From Debaryomyces hansenii CBS767 (lineage: Eukaryota > Ascomycota > Pichiomycetes > Serinales > Debaryomycetaceae): a stretch of DNA of 64,000 nt. Below are positions 49,100-58,941 of the stretch, one piece after another (the stretch's first letter is position 1; each line of letters begins with the position of its first letter). Location: contig NC_006045.2 in the NCBI RefSeq assembly GCF_000006445.2, forward strand, positions 434,001-498,000, read 5' to 3'. The notes beneath the pieces were generated by a model, which saw only the letters and a list, made by a program, of their open reading frames with translations, was not told the origin of the DNA and searched no databases. A program made the translations under genes and the position numbers.

Positions 49100-50041
49100 A
49101 TGTTTCAAATAGGTTATCGTTTGTTCTCTACGGGGAGACCAATACTTAATGCAGTACCGCAAAAGATCCAACCTATACTCGCGGCTAAACAATTCATTCC
49201 AGATCAAGCTACCAGATCCAAGGTGAAATCTCTTAGAAGAAGAGAGGCGAGACTCAAAAGGCAAATTGTCAGAGATGTCAATAATGTCAAGAAGCATTCT
49301 TTAGAAAATGTGAAGTTTCAAGTTGATCCTGTTTTGGGGGATGAAAACAATGCATTTATAAAAAGAGTGAGAGCCGAATTACAGGAACCAACAAACTTAG
49401 CGTATGGTTATCAAAGGGATGAGTTCGAGAAGCTATTGTACGGTGCTGAGAAGGCCAATATAGACAGAAACAGTGGAAGTAATATTTTGCATGATTCTAT
49501 AAGTGCATCCGAAGAGAGAAAAAAGAGAGCGTTGTTGACTATTCTCAATATTAAAAATACCAACTCACAAGACAGAAAGAAGGCAGCTATCCAATACGCC
49601 CGTGAACAATTTCAGAGAGAAGAAGGTGATACCGGCTCGCCAGAGGTTCAAGCTGCTGTATTGTCTGTCAGAATTCACTTAGGAATGGACCATGTTAAGC
49701 AATTCTTCAAGGACAAAGAGCACATTCAACACGTCCGTCACATGGTCCAACAAAGACAATCCATATTGAAGTACTTGAAGAAAGATAATGCTGAACAATA
49801 CTATTATACTATTGCCAAGTTGGGTTTGACTGATGATGTTATTACCAGGGAATTTAACATGGGTAGACAATACTTACAAGATTATAAGGTCTGGGGTGAC
49901 AAGCAATTGATCAAGTTATCCGATAAACAAAAGAAGAAGGAAGCCCAAGTTGTTGAATTGCAAAAGAGGGTTGTTGGTTACAATCAATTGGCCAAAAGAA
50001 ATCATGAAGAAATTCAACGTATTTCAGAATCAAAACGTTAA
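49100..50041 (+). CDS. MRPS28: Mitochondrial ribosomal protein S28 (uS15m)
   Basis: Small-subunit mitoribosomal protein of the bacterial S15 family. The 313-residue chain has an N-terminal presequence (MFQIGYRLFSTGRPIL) and a long charged extension. The S15 domain spans about 170-260, with the signature FQREEGDTGSPEVQAAVLSVRIH and the helix DHVKQFFKDKEHIQHVRHMVQQRQSILKYLKK. Bacterial S15 is about 89 residues; the extended length matches yeast Mrps28 (286 aa). Divergent from the Aquarius-like gene, with 181 bases between starts. Confidence 0.94.
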   Translation: MFQIGYRLFSTGRPILNAVPQKIQPILAAKQFIPDQATRSKVKSLRRREARLKRQIVRDVNNVKKHSLENVKFQVDPVLGDENNAFIKRVRAELQEPTNLAYGYQRDEFEKLLYGAEKANIDRNSGSNILHDSISASEERKKRALLTILNIKNTNSQDRKKAAIQYAREQFQREEGDTGSPEVQAAVLSVRIHLGMDHVKQFFKDKEHIQHVRHMVQQRQSILKYLKKDNAEQYYYTIAKLGLTDDVITREFNMGRQYLQDYKVWGDKQLIKLSDKQKKKEAQVVELQKRVVGYNQLAKRNHEEIQRISESKR

Positions 50042-50167
50042 TGATCTTACATACTTGTACATACAAATAAGTTTTCAATAAAACGATATTATTCTCTATT
50101 ATACACTAAGATTACATCTATATAATTACAATAATGGGTATTCTGGTACCCTATAACGTACACGCCA

Positions 50168-50755
50168 TTATTCTCCCATGGTGGCTATAAGGTCATCGAC
50201 CCTAATCCTTAAATCATCATCCTTGAGACTCTTAAGATCTTCACTCAACAAATCAGCCAGACTCTTCAAATCGGACTTGATGGTTTCGCTCTCTTCGCAC
50301 AAAGAATTCAACTGGCCGTATAATTCCATATTATCAAGACACAACTGATTATATATCATGGTCAAACTCTCTATAGATTCCTTCTTGGTCCCTGATAGCG
50401 ATGATTCTATCAATTCCGAAGGAGAAAGCCTATCCACCTGAATTGGCGCTTCTTTACCCTCGAGTTTTCTTTCTTGTGCCTTCTGTATTATTTCATCTAG
50501 CTCGTTCAATTTCGTTTCTATATTACGCTCCTTGAAAATTAGATCGAATTCTTTGGTCGAGTTATTATGCCAAAACTTGATAATTTGTGATCTTGCAATT
50601 TCTAATGATTTCTGCCCATCTTCTGTACTGGCGATTGTTGGATAACATGATTTAATCTGGTCGATAGAAAGCGATTTTTTTATCGATTGTTCTAGCGCTT
50701 TCTTACACACTAACTTCAATCTCTCGTAACGTATCCTATCTATTTCGGAAGACAT
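50168..50755 (-). CDS. NNF1: Nnf1 kinetochore protein (MIND complex)
   Basis: Subunit of the Mis12/MIND complex that links centromeric chromatin to the Ndc80 complex. The chosen start gives 195 residues beginning MSSEIDRIRYERLKLVCKKALEQSIKK, close to the Nnf1 N-terminal helix. The region SIDQIKSCYPTI (about 29-40) matches the conserved CFP/CYP motif of Nnf1. The rest is predominantly coiled coil (NIETKLNELDEIIQKAQERK, then IYNQLCLDNMELYGQLNSL). The frame runs on upstream to an ATG at 50857, but those 34 residues look like leader sequence and overlap the SEC17 promoter. Nnf1 proteins are about 200 residues, supporting the shorter form. Convergent with MRPS28. Confidence 0.8.
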   Translation of the reverse strand: MSSEIDRIRYERLKLVCKKALEQSIKKSLSIDQIKSCYPTIASTEDGQKSLEIARSQIIKFWHNNSTKEFDLIFKERNIETKLNELDEIIQKAQERKLEGKEAPIQVDRLSPSELIESSLSGTKKESIESLTMIYNQLCLDNMELYGQLNSLCEESETIKSDLKSLADLLSEDLKSLKDDDLRIRVDDLIATMGE

Positions 50756-50942
50756 CTTTTTTATATCATTCTTCTTGTTAGAACATATAGGACTCATGTA
50801 AACAAAGGCTTCTGATTTTTTAACTAAGAGATCGATCACATGATCGGCAAATAACACAAAACAGTTAATATTAAATTCATACGTTTACAAGGCAATACGA
50901 ACACCTATATACTAGTTAAGGGAATCGGGAATTAGTATAGAT

Positions 50943-51824
50943 ATGTCAGATCCACGTTCATTGATAGTAGAAGCAGAAAAGTTAGCTAAGCCAAAAACAG
51001 GATTTATGCTGTTTTTGTCTGGGTCATCAAATTCATTCAGATTAGAGGAGGCAACTGATCTCTATATTCAAGCGGCAAATCAATATAGATTAAATAAGGA
51101 CTTCAACCAAGCAGGAAATCAATTCGTTAAGGCGGCCGATATCCAAAAAGGATTGTCTAATCACAATGATGTCGCTAATCATTTAATTGAAGCTTATAAA
51201 TGTTATAAAGGGGTTTCTCCCACCGATGCTATTGATGCATTGTCAAAGGCTATCCACATCTTTTTGACCCAAAATGGGCAGTTTAGGAGAGCAGCCAATT
51301 TCACTATGGACTTGGCAGAATTATACGAATCAAACAGTGATACGGATAATGCCATTAAAAGCTATGAGCAAGCAGGTGACTATTTTACCACAGACCATGC
51401 GGAGGCCTTATCGAACAAGGCGTACTTGAAATGTGCTGACTTGAGTGCTTTGTCAGGTAAGTATGAAAAGGCGATTGAACTTTACGATATAATTATTAAG
51501 AACCTGTTAGGCAATAATCTTACCAAGTGGAACTTGAAGGATTATTTCTTGAAAAGCTTGTTGTGTGTGTTATGTTTGGATGACGTTATTGAAGCCCAGA
51601 AGAAGTCCGCTAACTACCTTTCTGAAGAACCATCTTGGGAAGCTACTAGAGAATATAAACTTGTTCAGGATATCTTTGAGTCAATTGAACAAGGTGACGT
51701 GCAAGCCTTCTCGGATAAGGTGTTTGAATTCGACCAATTTAGTAAATTAGACAAATTGAAGACTCAACTATTATTGAAAGTAAAAAATTCTGTTGTGGAA
51801 AAGGAAGATGATGATTTGTTGTGA
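50943..51824 (+). CDS. SEC17: Alpha-SNAP (Sec17)
   Basis: Adaptor that binds SNARE bundles and recruits the ATPase Sec18/NSF for disassembly after membrane fusion. The 293-residue protein has the expected TPR-like helical repeats: EEATDLYIQAANQYRL, NQAGNQFVKAADIQ, GQFRRAANFTMDLAELYE, ALSNKAYLKCADLSAL, NLKDYFLKSLLC. The C-terminal EDDDLL is the conserved NSF-activating end. Length equals the family's usual 290-295. CTG codons occur at codon 23 (in the membrane-binding N-terminal loop GFM-x-FLSGSS) and codon 188 (IIKN-x-LGNNLTKW). The second aligns with Ser in S. cerevisiae Sec17, supporting CTG as Ser. Confidence 0.96.
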   Translation: MSDPRSLIVEAEKLAKPKTGFMLFLSGSSNSFRLEEATDLYIQAANQYRLNKDFNQAGNQFVKAADIQKGLSNHNDVANHLIEAYKCYKGVSPTDAIDALSKAIHIFLTQNGQFRRAANFTMDLAELYESNSDTDNAIKSYEQAGDYFTTDHAEALSNKAYLKCADLSALSGKYEKAIELYDIIIKNLLGNNLTKWNLKDYFLKSLLCVLCLDDVIEAQKKSANYLSEEPSWEATREYKLVQDIFESIEQGDVQAFSDKVFEFDQFSKLDKLKTQLLLKVKNSVVEKEDDDLL

Positions 51825-52067
51825 GGATTTTATTCAATTTTGGTGGTCTAAGATGCTGGTTTAATGTAATGACTATATATTTCTATAATCTTACCTTTGG
51901 TCTTATAATTTAAATCAATAGGATATGATCATAAGGGTTACATAGCGAAGTAAACTACATTTATGAATTATAAGGTATAATAATATAAGATTAGTAAATT
52001 AAATAGGGGAACTCCCCAATTTGAAAATTAAATAAAATGACAGTTTGAAGAATGCATGGAACTGTAA

Positions 52068-54035
52068 TCAGATAGCATCGTTCTTCTCTTTGCGTTTGAA
52101 TAAGGACTTAATCTTTGAAAAGACAAGATCATTATCATAATCGTTGACAACCACCTCACCATCTTCTGCTTTGATTCCTTCTTCATGAGCCAACTCTAAT
52201 GATTGCACACTTTCTAATTTGTGGTCTCTCAACAAGAATGTGGCAATGAATAAAATAACACTTAAACATAAACCAATTATACATAAAAGTCTCTGGGTTT
52301 GTGCATATGCTAAAACAACTGCAACTCTTTCTGGTGTACCCCATGTATAAATCGCAATAAAGTCATATGGTTTACCGTAAGCAAGTTCCGCTGCACTGGT
52401 ATCAAGACCAGCTTCCGTAAACTTATCCAAAAGATATTTATACAATGTATTGGTCCAAACAGCTCCACTAACACAAGATCCAAATGCCGATCCAATGTTA
52501 TAAAACGCTAAGTACAATGAGATAACAATGGCCATGTGTTCGTGATTGGTACATGTTTGAATAGAAACTTGAGTTGGATATGTGAATAATCCAGCACCAA
52601 AACCCATAAAACATAAACCTCCAATAACACCATTAAGGTACTTCTCTGATTCAATACCATCATTTGCACCTCTATATGAATAAAGAATAGCCATTGAGGC
52701 AATCCAACACAATCCACCGAAAATAATGAATGGTTTTAACCTTCTAGCCCATGGCACAATTAAGAGACCGAAGAGAACACCAGTAATTGTTGATACAAAC
52801 GAATATAATGATGTTATTCTGGTACCGGCCTTGATACTAGCCCTCATTGCGACTAAGAGAACAGGGTACATAAAGTCATTTGGCAAATACCAAACGAAGT
52901 TAATCATGATAGCAATAAACAATGCTGACCAAACACCACGGTCCTTCATAAGCTGGAATGGGACAACAGGGTATTTAGAAAACTTATATTCCCATAATAT
53001 GAAAGGAAATATCAAGACAAATCCAATAACTAACGGAACAATGATTTTTGCTTCCTTCCAAGCTTCTCTAACTGCACCGTCATCAGTCTTACCACCGGCG
53101 ATAGTCATAGGCACCAAAATGAAACCAAGAATACAGATAATAAAGAGAATACCAATAACATCAATCTTAAAGAATAAATCAACAATTACATTGTCCTTCC
53201 ATGATCTCCATCTATTAGATTCCTTCTCCTCAGCTCTAATTTGGCGCCATTCAGGAGTCTTACGAGCCTTCACTTGCATAGCAATTAAACAGCCAAGTAT
53301 TGGAATACAGGCCAATGGGAAAATAAATGCCCACATACCAATACAAAAGTTCCATGAATAAGTAGCTAAAGCTGATTCTGTAACATTACCTGAAACCCAT
53401 GTGTTTATAATAAACGGTGTGGCTGGAATAAGTGAGCATAACAATCTCCAATTTAAGTTGGAGAAATCAGCCAAAATAACCTGCAAGATCAACATAACAC
53501 CAGAATAACCGGCTTGATACAAAACCGAACCACCAGCAAATCTGTAAATATCGTAAGCTTGCGATTCAATGACAGTACCCATAGCGTAGAGAATAATGGA
53601 AAAAATAAGTAATTCGAGTCTTCCGAAAATATCAGATAATCTAGCATATGTCGGTTGGGAAGCAGCAGCAATAACACTCCTAATAACATTAATGGCAGCT
53701 AATAATGAGTGTTGATCATAAGAATTGGTAGCGTATCCTTGGTAAGTAAATCTAACAGTACCGTCTAAAGAATAAGCATACGCACAAATAAACACACAAA
53801 AAAGGAACAAAATGCTGAATGCAGGATGAGTGAACTGTTCAACCAAAATTTCACTCCTTCTAATACCGTAAGACTTGGAAGTTGACTTGACCACCATTGG
53901 AATGGATTGTTCATTGTAACCTTGTGGAATATCTTCACTACCATCATGTTCCCTGACCTTACTGCTCTTGTCAAAATCTTCACTGCCTGTAGCAGCTGCA
54001 GTGTCCCTAAAGGAACTAGTATCACTGTAACTCAT
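52068..54035 (-). CDS. Siderophore-iron transporter family MFS protein
   Basis: Fourteen-span major facilitator of the ARN/SIT (siderophore-iron:H+ symporter) family; members import ferric siderophores, and a branch (Gex1) exports glutathione. The 655-residue chain has an acidic N-terminus. Family strings are YSLDGTVRFTYQGYATNSYDQHSLLAAINVIRS after TM1, ARLSDIFGRLELL in loop 2-3, LLCSLIPATPFIINTW, the central WSALFIAIMINFVWYLPNDFMYPVLLVA and TCTNHEHMAIVISLYLAFYNIGSAFG. The basic/acidic tail SLFKRKEKNDAI may be a sorting region. The ligand cannot be told from sequence. An iron-GATA-type site upstream fits iron control. Confidence 0.87.
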   Translation of the reverse strand: MSYSDTSSFRDTAAATGSEDFDKSSKVREHDGSEDIPQGYNEQSIPMVVKSTSKSYGIRRSEILVEQFTHPAFSILFLFCVFICAYAYSLDGTVRFTYQGYATNSYDQHSLLAAINVIRSVIAAASQPTYARLSDIFGRLELLIFSIILYAMGTVIESQAYDIYRFAGGSVLYQAGYSGVMLILQVILADFSNLNWRLLCSLIPATPFIINTWVSGNVTESALATYSWNFCIGMWAFIFPLACIPILGCLIAMQVKARKTPEWRQIRAEEKESNRWRSWKDNVIVDLFFKIDVIGILFIICILGFILVPMTIAGGKTDDGAVREAWKEAKIIVPLVIGFVLIFPFILWEYKFSKYPVVPFQLMKDRGVWSALFIAIMINFVWYLPNDFMYPVLLVAMRASIKAGTRITSLYSFVSTITGVLFGLLIVPWARRLKPFIIFGGLCWIASMAILYSYRGANDGIESEKYLNGVIGGLCFMGFGAGLFTYPTQVSIQTCTNHEHMAIVISLYLAFYNIGSAFGSCVSGAVWTNTLYKYLLDKFTEAGLDTSAAELAYGKPYDFIAIYTWGTPERVAVVLAYAQTQRLLCIIGLCLSVILFIATFLLRDHKLESVQSLELAHEEGIKAEDGEVVVNDYDNDLVFSKIKSLFKRKEKNDAI

Positions 54036-54780
54036 CTCTTCAAGTCGTTGATGGAAAAGATAAAAAAAAAGTTAAAAAATAACTAGCGAATTCTTGCTCT
54101 TTAATATAAATTCCAGTCTAGGCAGAATATTTACGAAAGAAAAGAAATTTTATTTCTTAGATTATCGAGATAAGCCTTAAGACCAAGACACGTAAGAAAA
54201 AAAATTCATGTCTCTTAATTCTATATAGCATGCATTGCTTGGCACATAAGCTGTCCAATGCTCATCGTACAAAAAAGACATTCAATAGTTTAGCATTAAA
54301 ATGTGCAGTCATGTATTGCCTCAATTACCGATTAAAGGGCGAGAGATAGCATCTGATAATTGGCCAAAGTTTATTTTTTATCCTTGCTGTGTGCTAATAT
54401 TATGGCCTTTTTGTACTTCTTTCCCCATATAGTCTAATTTTCAATGCAAGAATGCATTCGCATAGGACCATAATGACGGTTGTGCTCGTAACAAGTGAAA
54501 ATTTTTCCCACGAGCTAATTAGAATAACACAAGAACAATATCGGCCCGTAATTGCACTTCTAAGTTCGCATTACAGGTAAGACATCTTGCATATTCCTCT
54601 ATCCGAATATGCAGAAAGAGTTCGAGGCTTATAATCCTCAAAAATATCGACATCCCTACACCTCAATATTACTACATTTGGGTCAATTTCAAAATTAAAT
54701 ATTATTAGAACGAGACTCCTAGCATGGAGTGTACATACATCAGAAAAGTCAGATAAAAATATAAGAACTATTTCTATTGT
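54036..54780 (-). promoter_or_regulatory. Siderophore transporter promoter
   Basis: 745 bases upstream of the transporter; CPA2 ends on the other side, so the region serves the transporter. ATCTGATAA at 54351-54359 and a TTATCGAGATAA at 54162-54173 are GATA elements of the kind bound by fungal iron repressors (Sfu1, SreA, Urbs1). A long A-run sits just before the start codon. No ORF or RNA gene. Confidence 0.5.
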
Positions 54781-57700
54781 TTACACTGGCTTGCCGCCGA
54801 TAAATTCACTCCATCTTCTGACTTCGTGTGGAACAACGACCTCAGAAGGTATCTCTTCGAACAGTGACTTGGTAGCGATTTTAGCCTTCAAACACTGCGC
54901 AAACAACGCAGAAGTATTTGGTTCGTTGAACAAAGCGATACCAAAGTCAATTGCATTTCTTCTCATGACATAGTCCTCGTCCAATAAGTCTTCAGCTCTG
55001 GCCTTGGCCAAATTGAATACCGCGGAAACCTTGTGCTTTTGGAAAATTTCTCTCAACGCTCTCTTGTCTGTTTTAGGAAATTCGATGACTTCAATGTCTT
55101 CACTTACGTACGCCTTTAAGTACTTCGCAACTGCATCTGATGCAGTGACGAACTTGTAACCGAGACCAGAGATCGTAGCTGCAACATTTCCTAGCTTGTC
55201 GTTGCTCAAATCACCGCCAAACAATACGCCTGAACCGGGTTGAGGGACCGTGAAGTTCATAGTAGATTGAATTGAAGTCCAGTAAGCTTCGATCAAGTCG
55301 TCACCAAAACATGCAATTTCACCAGTGGAAGACATTTCAACACCAAGGAATGGATCAGCACCTGCCAATCTGGTGAATGAAAATTGGGGTACTTTAGTAG
55401 CAACATGATTGTATTCCTTGTCCATTAAATTGGTTGGTTGAGGAACATTTTCCTTGATTAATGCCTTAGTAGCCACGTCGATGAAGTTAACACCCAATAC
55501 CTTGGAAACGAATGGGAATGAACGTGATGCACGAATATTACACTCGATAACCTTCAAATCACATTCATTATCACTTAAAGAGCCATTATGGTCATTCTTG
55601 ATGATTTGCATGTTGAATGGACCAGTAATCTTCCAAGCTTTGGCAACCTTGTCAGCAATTTCCTTTAATCTATTCATGATTACTGGAGATAAATTTTGGG
55701 GTGGTAACACCAATGTAGCATCACCGGAGTGAACACCAGCATTTTCAACGTGTTCAGAAACTGCATGTACTAAAACTTCCCCTTCACTTGCAACCCCATC
55801 AATATCGATTTCTTGAGCTCCCTGGATAAATTGAGAAATAACAACCGGGTAGTCCTGGGAAACCTTCGAGGCGTTACCTAATTTTTCAACCAATTCAGAC
55901 TCACTGTTGATAACAGACATGGCAGCACCACTTAAAACGTAGGATGGACGGACTAAAACTGGGAATCCAACATCGTTAGCGAACTTTTCGGCTTCTTCAA
56001 TAGAAGTTAATTCTTTCCACCTTGGTTGATCGACTCCAATGGAATCTAAAATTTGTGAGAATTTGTGACGATCTTCAGCCTTGTCAATATCTTCAGGATT
56101 AGTACCTAAAACATTACAGCCTGAATTTTGTAAAGTCAAGGCAATATTTTGAGGTAATTGACCACCAACACTTACAACAACACCTTGAGCATTTTCTAAT
56201 TCATAAATATCAAGGACTCTTTCCAATGATAACTCTTCAAAGTATAATCTATCAACTTCATCGAAATCAGTAGAAACTGTCTCTGGATTATAGTTAATCA
56301 TGATAGTCTTGTGACCGGATTCTCTTAATGCACGGGCAGTAGAAACAGCACACCAGTCGAATTCAACTGAGGAACCAATACGGTAAACACCAGATCCTAA
56401 AACCATAGTACCTTTATCGTTGAATTCTAAGTCAGAAGAAGTGGCATTATAAGTTGTGTACAAATAGTTGGTATTAGCTGGGAATTCTGCTGCTAAGGTA
56501 TCAATCTTTTTAACAAATGGTGTGATACCAAATTGTTTTCTAACATCTCTAACTTCTAATTCCTTCGCAGAAACACATAAACCAATTTGCTTATCTGAAA
56601 AACCTAATTTCTTAGCACGAGTCATTAAATCAATATTGATATTGGATAAGCTTCCAGCACTTTCTAATTCTCTATACATATTGACAATGTTCATTAATTT
56701 GTGCAAGAACCATTTATCAATCTTGGTTAATTCATGAACTTGATCAACCGAATAGTTTTCATGAAGTAAAGCTTGTCCGACCGCTAACCATCTTCTATCA
56801 GTAGGATTGGCTAATGCGTCATCTAAATCATCAAATTTATCACCTTGGAAACCAACGTAAGATGGGTCAACTTGTCTAATAGCCTTTTGAAATGATTCTT
56901 CAAAGGTACGACCAATTGCCATAACTTCACCAACAGATTTCATAGCAGAACCAATGTCTCTCTTAACATGTTGAAATTTAGCTAAATCCCATCTAGGAAT
57001 CTTTGTAACCATATAATCCAATGAAGGTTCGAAATTAGCCGATGTAGTCTTGGTGACTGGGTTTGGCAATTCTGGTAAAGTGTGACCTAAAGCAATCTTG
57101 GCTGCAGTGTAAGCTAATGGATATCCAGTAGCTTTAGAGGCCAATGCCGAAGAACGAGATAAACGAGCGTTAACTTCAATAACTCTGTAATCTAACCCGT
57201 CTGGTTGTAATGAATATTGGACATTACATTCACCAACGACACCTAAATGTCTAATAATCTTAATAGCAGCAGTTCTTAACATATGGTACTCTTCATCAGA
57301 TAAAGTTTGAGATGGAGCAACAACAATGGAGTCACCAGTGTGAATGCCTAATGGATCAAAATTTTCCATATTACAAACAGTAATACAGTTACCAACACGA
57401 TCACGAACGACTTCGTATTCAACTTCCTTCCATCCCTTTAATGACTTTTCAACTAAAATTTGTGGCGCTAAAGACAAAGATTGCGAGGCTAAGTTTCTTA
57501 ACTCTTGTTCATTCGCAGCGAACCCAGAACCAAGACCACCCAAAGAATAAGCAGATCTAACAATGATTGGATATCCAACAGTCTCAGCAGCAGCTAAGGC
57601 ATCATCAACAGTTTCGACAGCAATCGATTCTGCTATTGGAATATCGATCTCTTTCAATGCTTGGGAGAATAAATCACGATCCTCAGAAGTTTCCAAAGTC

Positions 57701-58245
57701 TTGATAGGAGTACCCAAAACCTTAACTCCATACCTTTCGAACACACCCATCTTTTCCAATTTGACACCGACGTTTAACGCAGTTTGACCACCAAAGGTCA
57801 AGAGAATACCATCTGGCTTTTCCCTTTCTATAATATAAGTAATGTATTCCGCAGTAACAGGTAAGTAATATATTTCGTCAGCCAAAGAGTGAGAAGTTTG
57901 ATTAGTAGCGATATTAGGATTAATCAAAATAGACTTCTTATTTGCTTCCTTCAATGCTTTGATGGCTTGAGAACCAGAATAATCGAATTCACCGGCCTGT
58001 CCAATAGATAAACCACCAGAGCCGATAACCAACACCTTAGACACATCGACTAGCTTTTGAGCATTTTCATCTGTGAATTGTTTCAATAATTGTGCCCCAG
58101 CATATGTTGGTTGTTGGTTCTTCAATGGAACATTCAAACTCGAAAATTTTTTGATATTTTGGTATGATAATAATTTTGAACGATTGAACCTAGTTAAAGT
58201 ACTAGACTTCACATTCCGTTTGATTAATGATCTGATGGTAATCAT
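54781..58245 (-). CDS. CPA2: Arginine-specific carbamoyl-phosphate synthase, large subunit
   Basis: Makes carbamoyl phosphate for arginine, using ammonia from the glutaminase subunit Cpa1. The 1154-residue chain has two homologous ATP-grasp halves. The first has KVLVIGSGGLSIGQAGEFDYSGSQ, NPNIATNQTSHSLAD and VEYEVVRD; the second has TMVLGSGVYRIGSSVEFDWC, INYNPETVSTD and RPSYVLSGAAMS, with a C-terminal regulatory domain. The N-terminus (1-40, MITIRSLIKRNVKSSTLTRFNRSKLLSYQNIKKFSS) is rich in Arg, Lys and Ser and free of acidic residues: a mitochondrial presequence. S. cerevisiae Cpa2 (1118 aa) lacks it and is cytosolic, so a mitochondrial arginine pathway, as in Neurospora, is likely here. A Gcn4-type site lies upstream. 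Confidence 0.95.
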   Translation of the reverse strand: MITIRSLIKRNVKSSTLTRFNRSKLLSYQNIKKFSSLNVPLKNQQPTYAGAQLLKQFTDENAQKLVDVSKVLVIGSGGLSIGQAGEFDYSGSQAIKALKEANKKSILINPNIATNQTSHSLADEIYYLPVTAEYITYIIEREKPDGILLTFGGQTALNVGVKLEKMGVFERYGVKVLGTPIKTLETSEDRDLFSQALKEIDIPIAESIAVETVDDALAAAETVGYPIIVRSAYSLGGLGSGFAANEQELRNLASQSLSLAPQILVEKSLKGWKEVEYEVVRDRVGNCITVCNMENFDPLGIHTGDSIVVAPSQTLSDEEYHMLRTAAIKIIRHLGVVGECNVQYSLQPDGLDYRVIEVNARLSRSSALASKATGYPLAYTAAKIALGHTLPELPNPVTKTTSANFEPSLDYMVTKIPRWDLAKFQHVKRDIGSAMKSVGEVMAIGRTFEESFQKAIRQVDPSYVGFQGDKFDDLDDALANPTDRRWLAVGQALLHENYSVDQVHELTKIDKWFLHKLMNIVNMYRELESAGSLSNINIDLMTRAKKLGFSDKQIGLCVSAKELEVRDVRKQFGITPFVKKIDTLAAEFPANTNYLYTTYNATSSDLEFNDKGTMVLGSGVYRIGSSVEFDWCAVSTARALRESGHKTIMINYNPETVSTDFDEVDRLYFEELSLERVLDIYELENAQGVVVSVGGQLPQNIALTLQNSGCNVLGTNPEDIDKAEDRHKFSQILDSIGVDQPRWKELTSIEEAEKFANDVGFPVLVRPSYVLSGAAMSVINSESELVEKLGNASKVSQDYPVVISQFIQGAQEIDIDGVASEGEVLVHAVSEHVENAGVHSGDATLVLPPQNLSPVIMNRLKEIADKVAKAWKITGPFNMQIIKNDHNGSLSDNECDLKVIECNIRASRSFPFVSKVLGVNFIDVATKALIKENVPQPTNLMDKEYNHVATKVPQFSFTRLAGADPFLGVEMSSTGEIACFGDDLIEAYWTSIQSTMNFTVPQPGSGVLFGGDLSNDKLGNVAATISGLGYKFVTASDAVAKYLKAYVSEDIEVIEFPKTDKRALREIFQKHKVSAVFNLAKARAEDLLDEDYVMRRNAIDFGIALFNEPNTSALFAQCLKAKIATKSLFEEIPSEVVVPHEVRRWSEFIGGKPV

Positions 58246-58376
58246 TATGTGGAATGCTATACACTTAATTACACCTTACTGATAAATAAAGTTAATAACA
58301 AAATTATTCAGAAAAAGAAGTATATATTAGATTAGGATTATATCCTACTGAAAAAATTGATGGCCGAAACAGGTAA

Positions 58377-58383
58377 TGAGTCA
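58377..58383. promoter_or_regulatory. Gcn4-type site upstream of CPA2
   Basis: TGAGTCA about 130 bases before the CPA2 start. CPA2 is a Gcn4 target in S. cerevisiae, so the site is likely functional. Confidence 0.6.
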
Positions 58384-58540
58384 GAGCTAACCGCGTTGTA
58401 AGATCAGCTGGAGTTACCCGGTTTATAAATTTTTTTATTTTCTCATTACCCGTCAATCACCGATGATTTTCGTTTGACATCATTTTGTGTCACTAGTTTA
58501 CCCGTTACTAGCTGCAAATACTACTAGGCCGAATAACACC

Positions 58541-58941
58541 ATGAGGTTGTATACGAAGGCCATACAACATATTTCATCTCGTGGTTTGTTGAATATAAAG
58601 CCACTTAATATACCTCCAAATTCTATTGAGTACTTCTAAGAATTTTGCAGTTTTGGAAATTTTTGAAATATCTTCAAAATGAACGAAAAGTTTTAACAAA
58701 AATGTTAAATTGTTCATTATGTCCAAAAAGTCTTTGTACAATATTATTAAATCAAGGAATTGTTCATACTGATACCATTATTAGTGTATTAACTGAAATG
58801 CTATTTCAGGTTTCTGATAATTCAAAAAATTCAAGTCCTAGGCCTACCTGTAATCCTGTAGGAATAACTGTGCAATGTCCCTATATTTCCACAAATATTG
58901 AATTAAATATCAAATTATATATGAACTTATATACCATTTGA
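58541..58941 (+). pseudogene. Possible decayed small gene, frame-broken
   Basis: A 32-codon reading from the ATG at 58541 (MRLYTKAIQHISSRGLLNIK, which looks like a mitochondrial presequence) stops at 58637. A second frame, open from about 58645 to 58941, reads QFWKFLKYLQNERKVLTKML and on to the end. The two could have been one gene joined before a single-base shift. The second part faintly recalls mitochondrial ribosomal protein uS8 (an LQN...KV...QG pattern, then an IS..L.I.L pattern), but this is too weak to name it. It could also be chance in AT-rich DNA. Confidence 0.22.
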
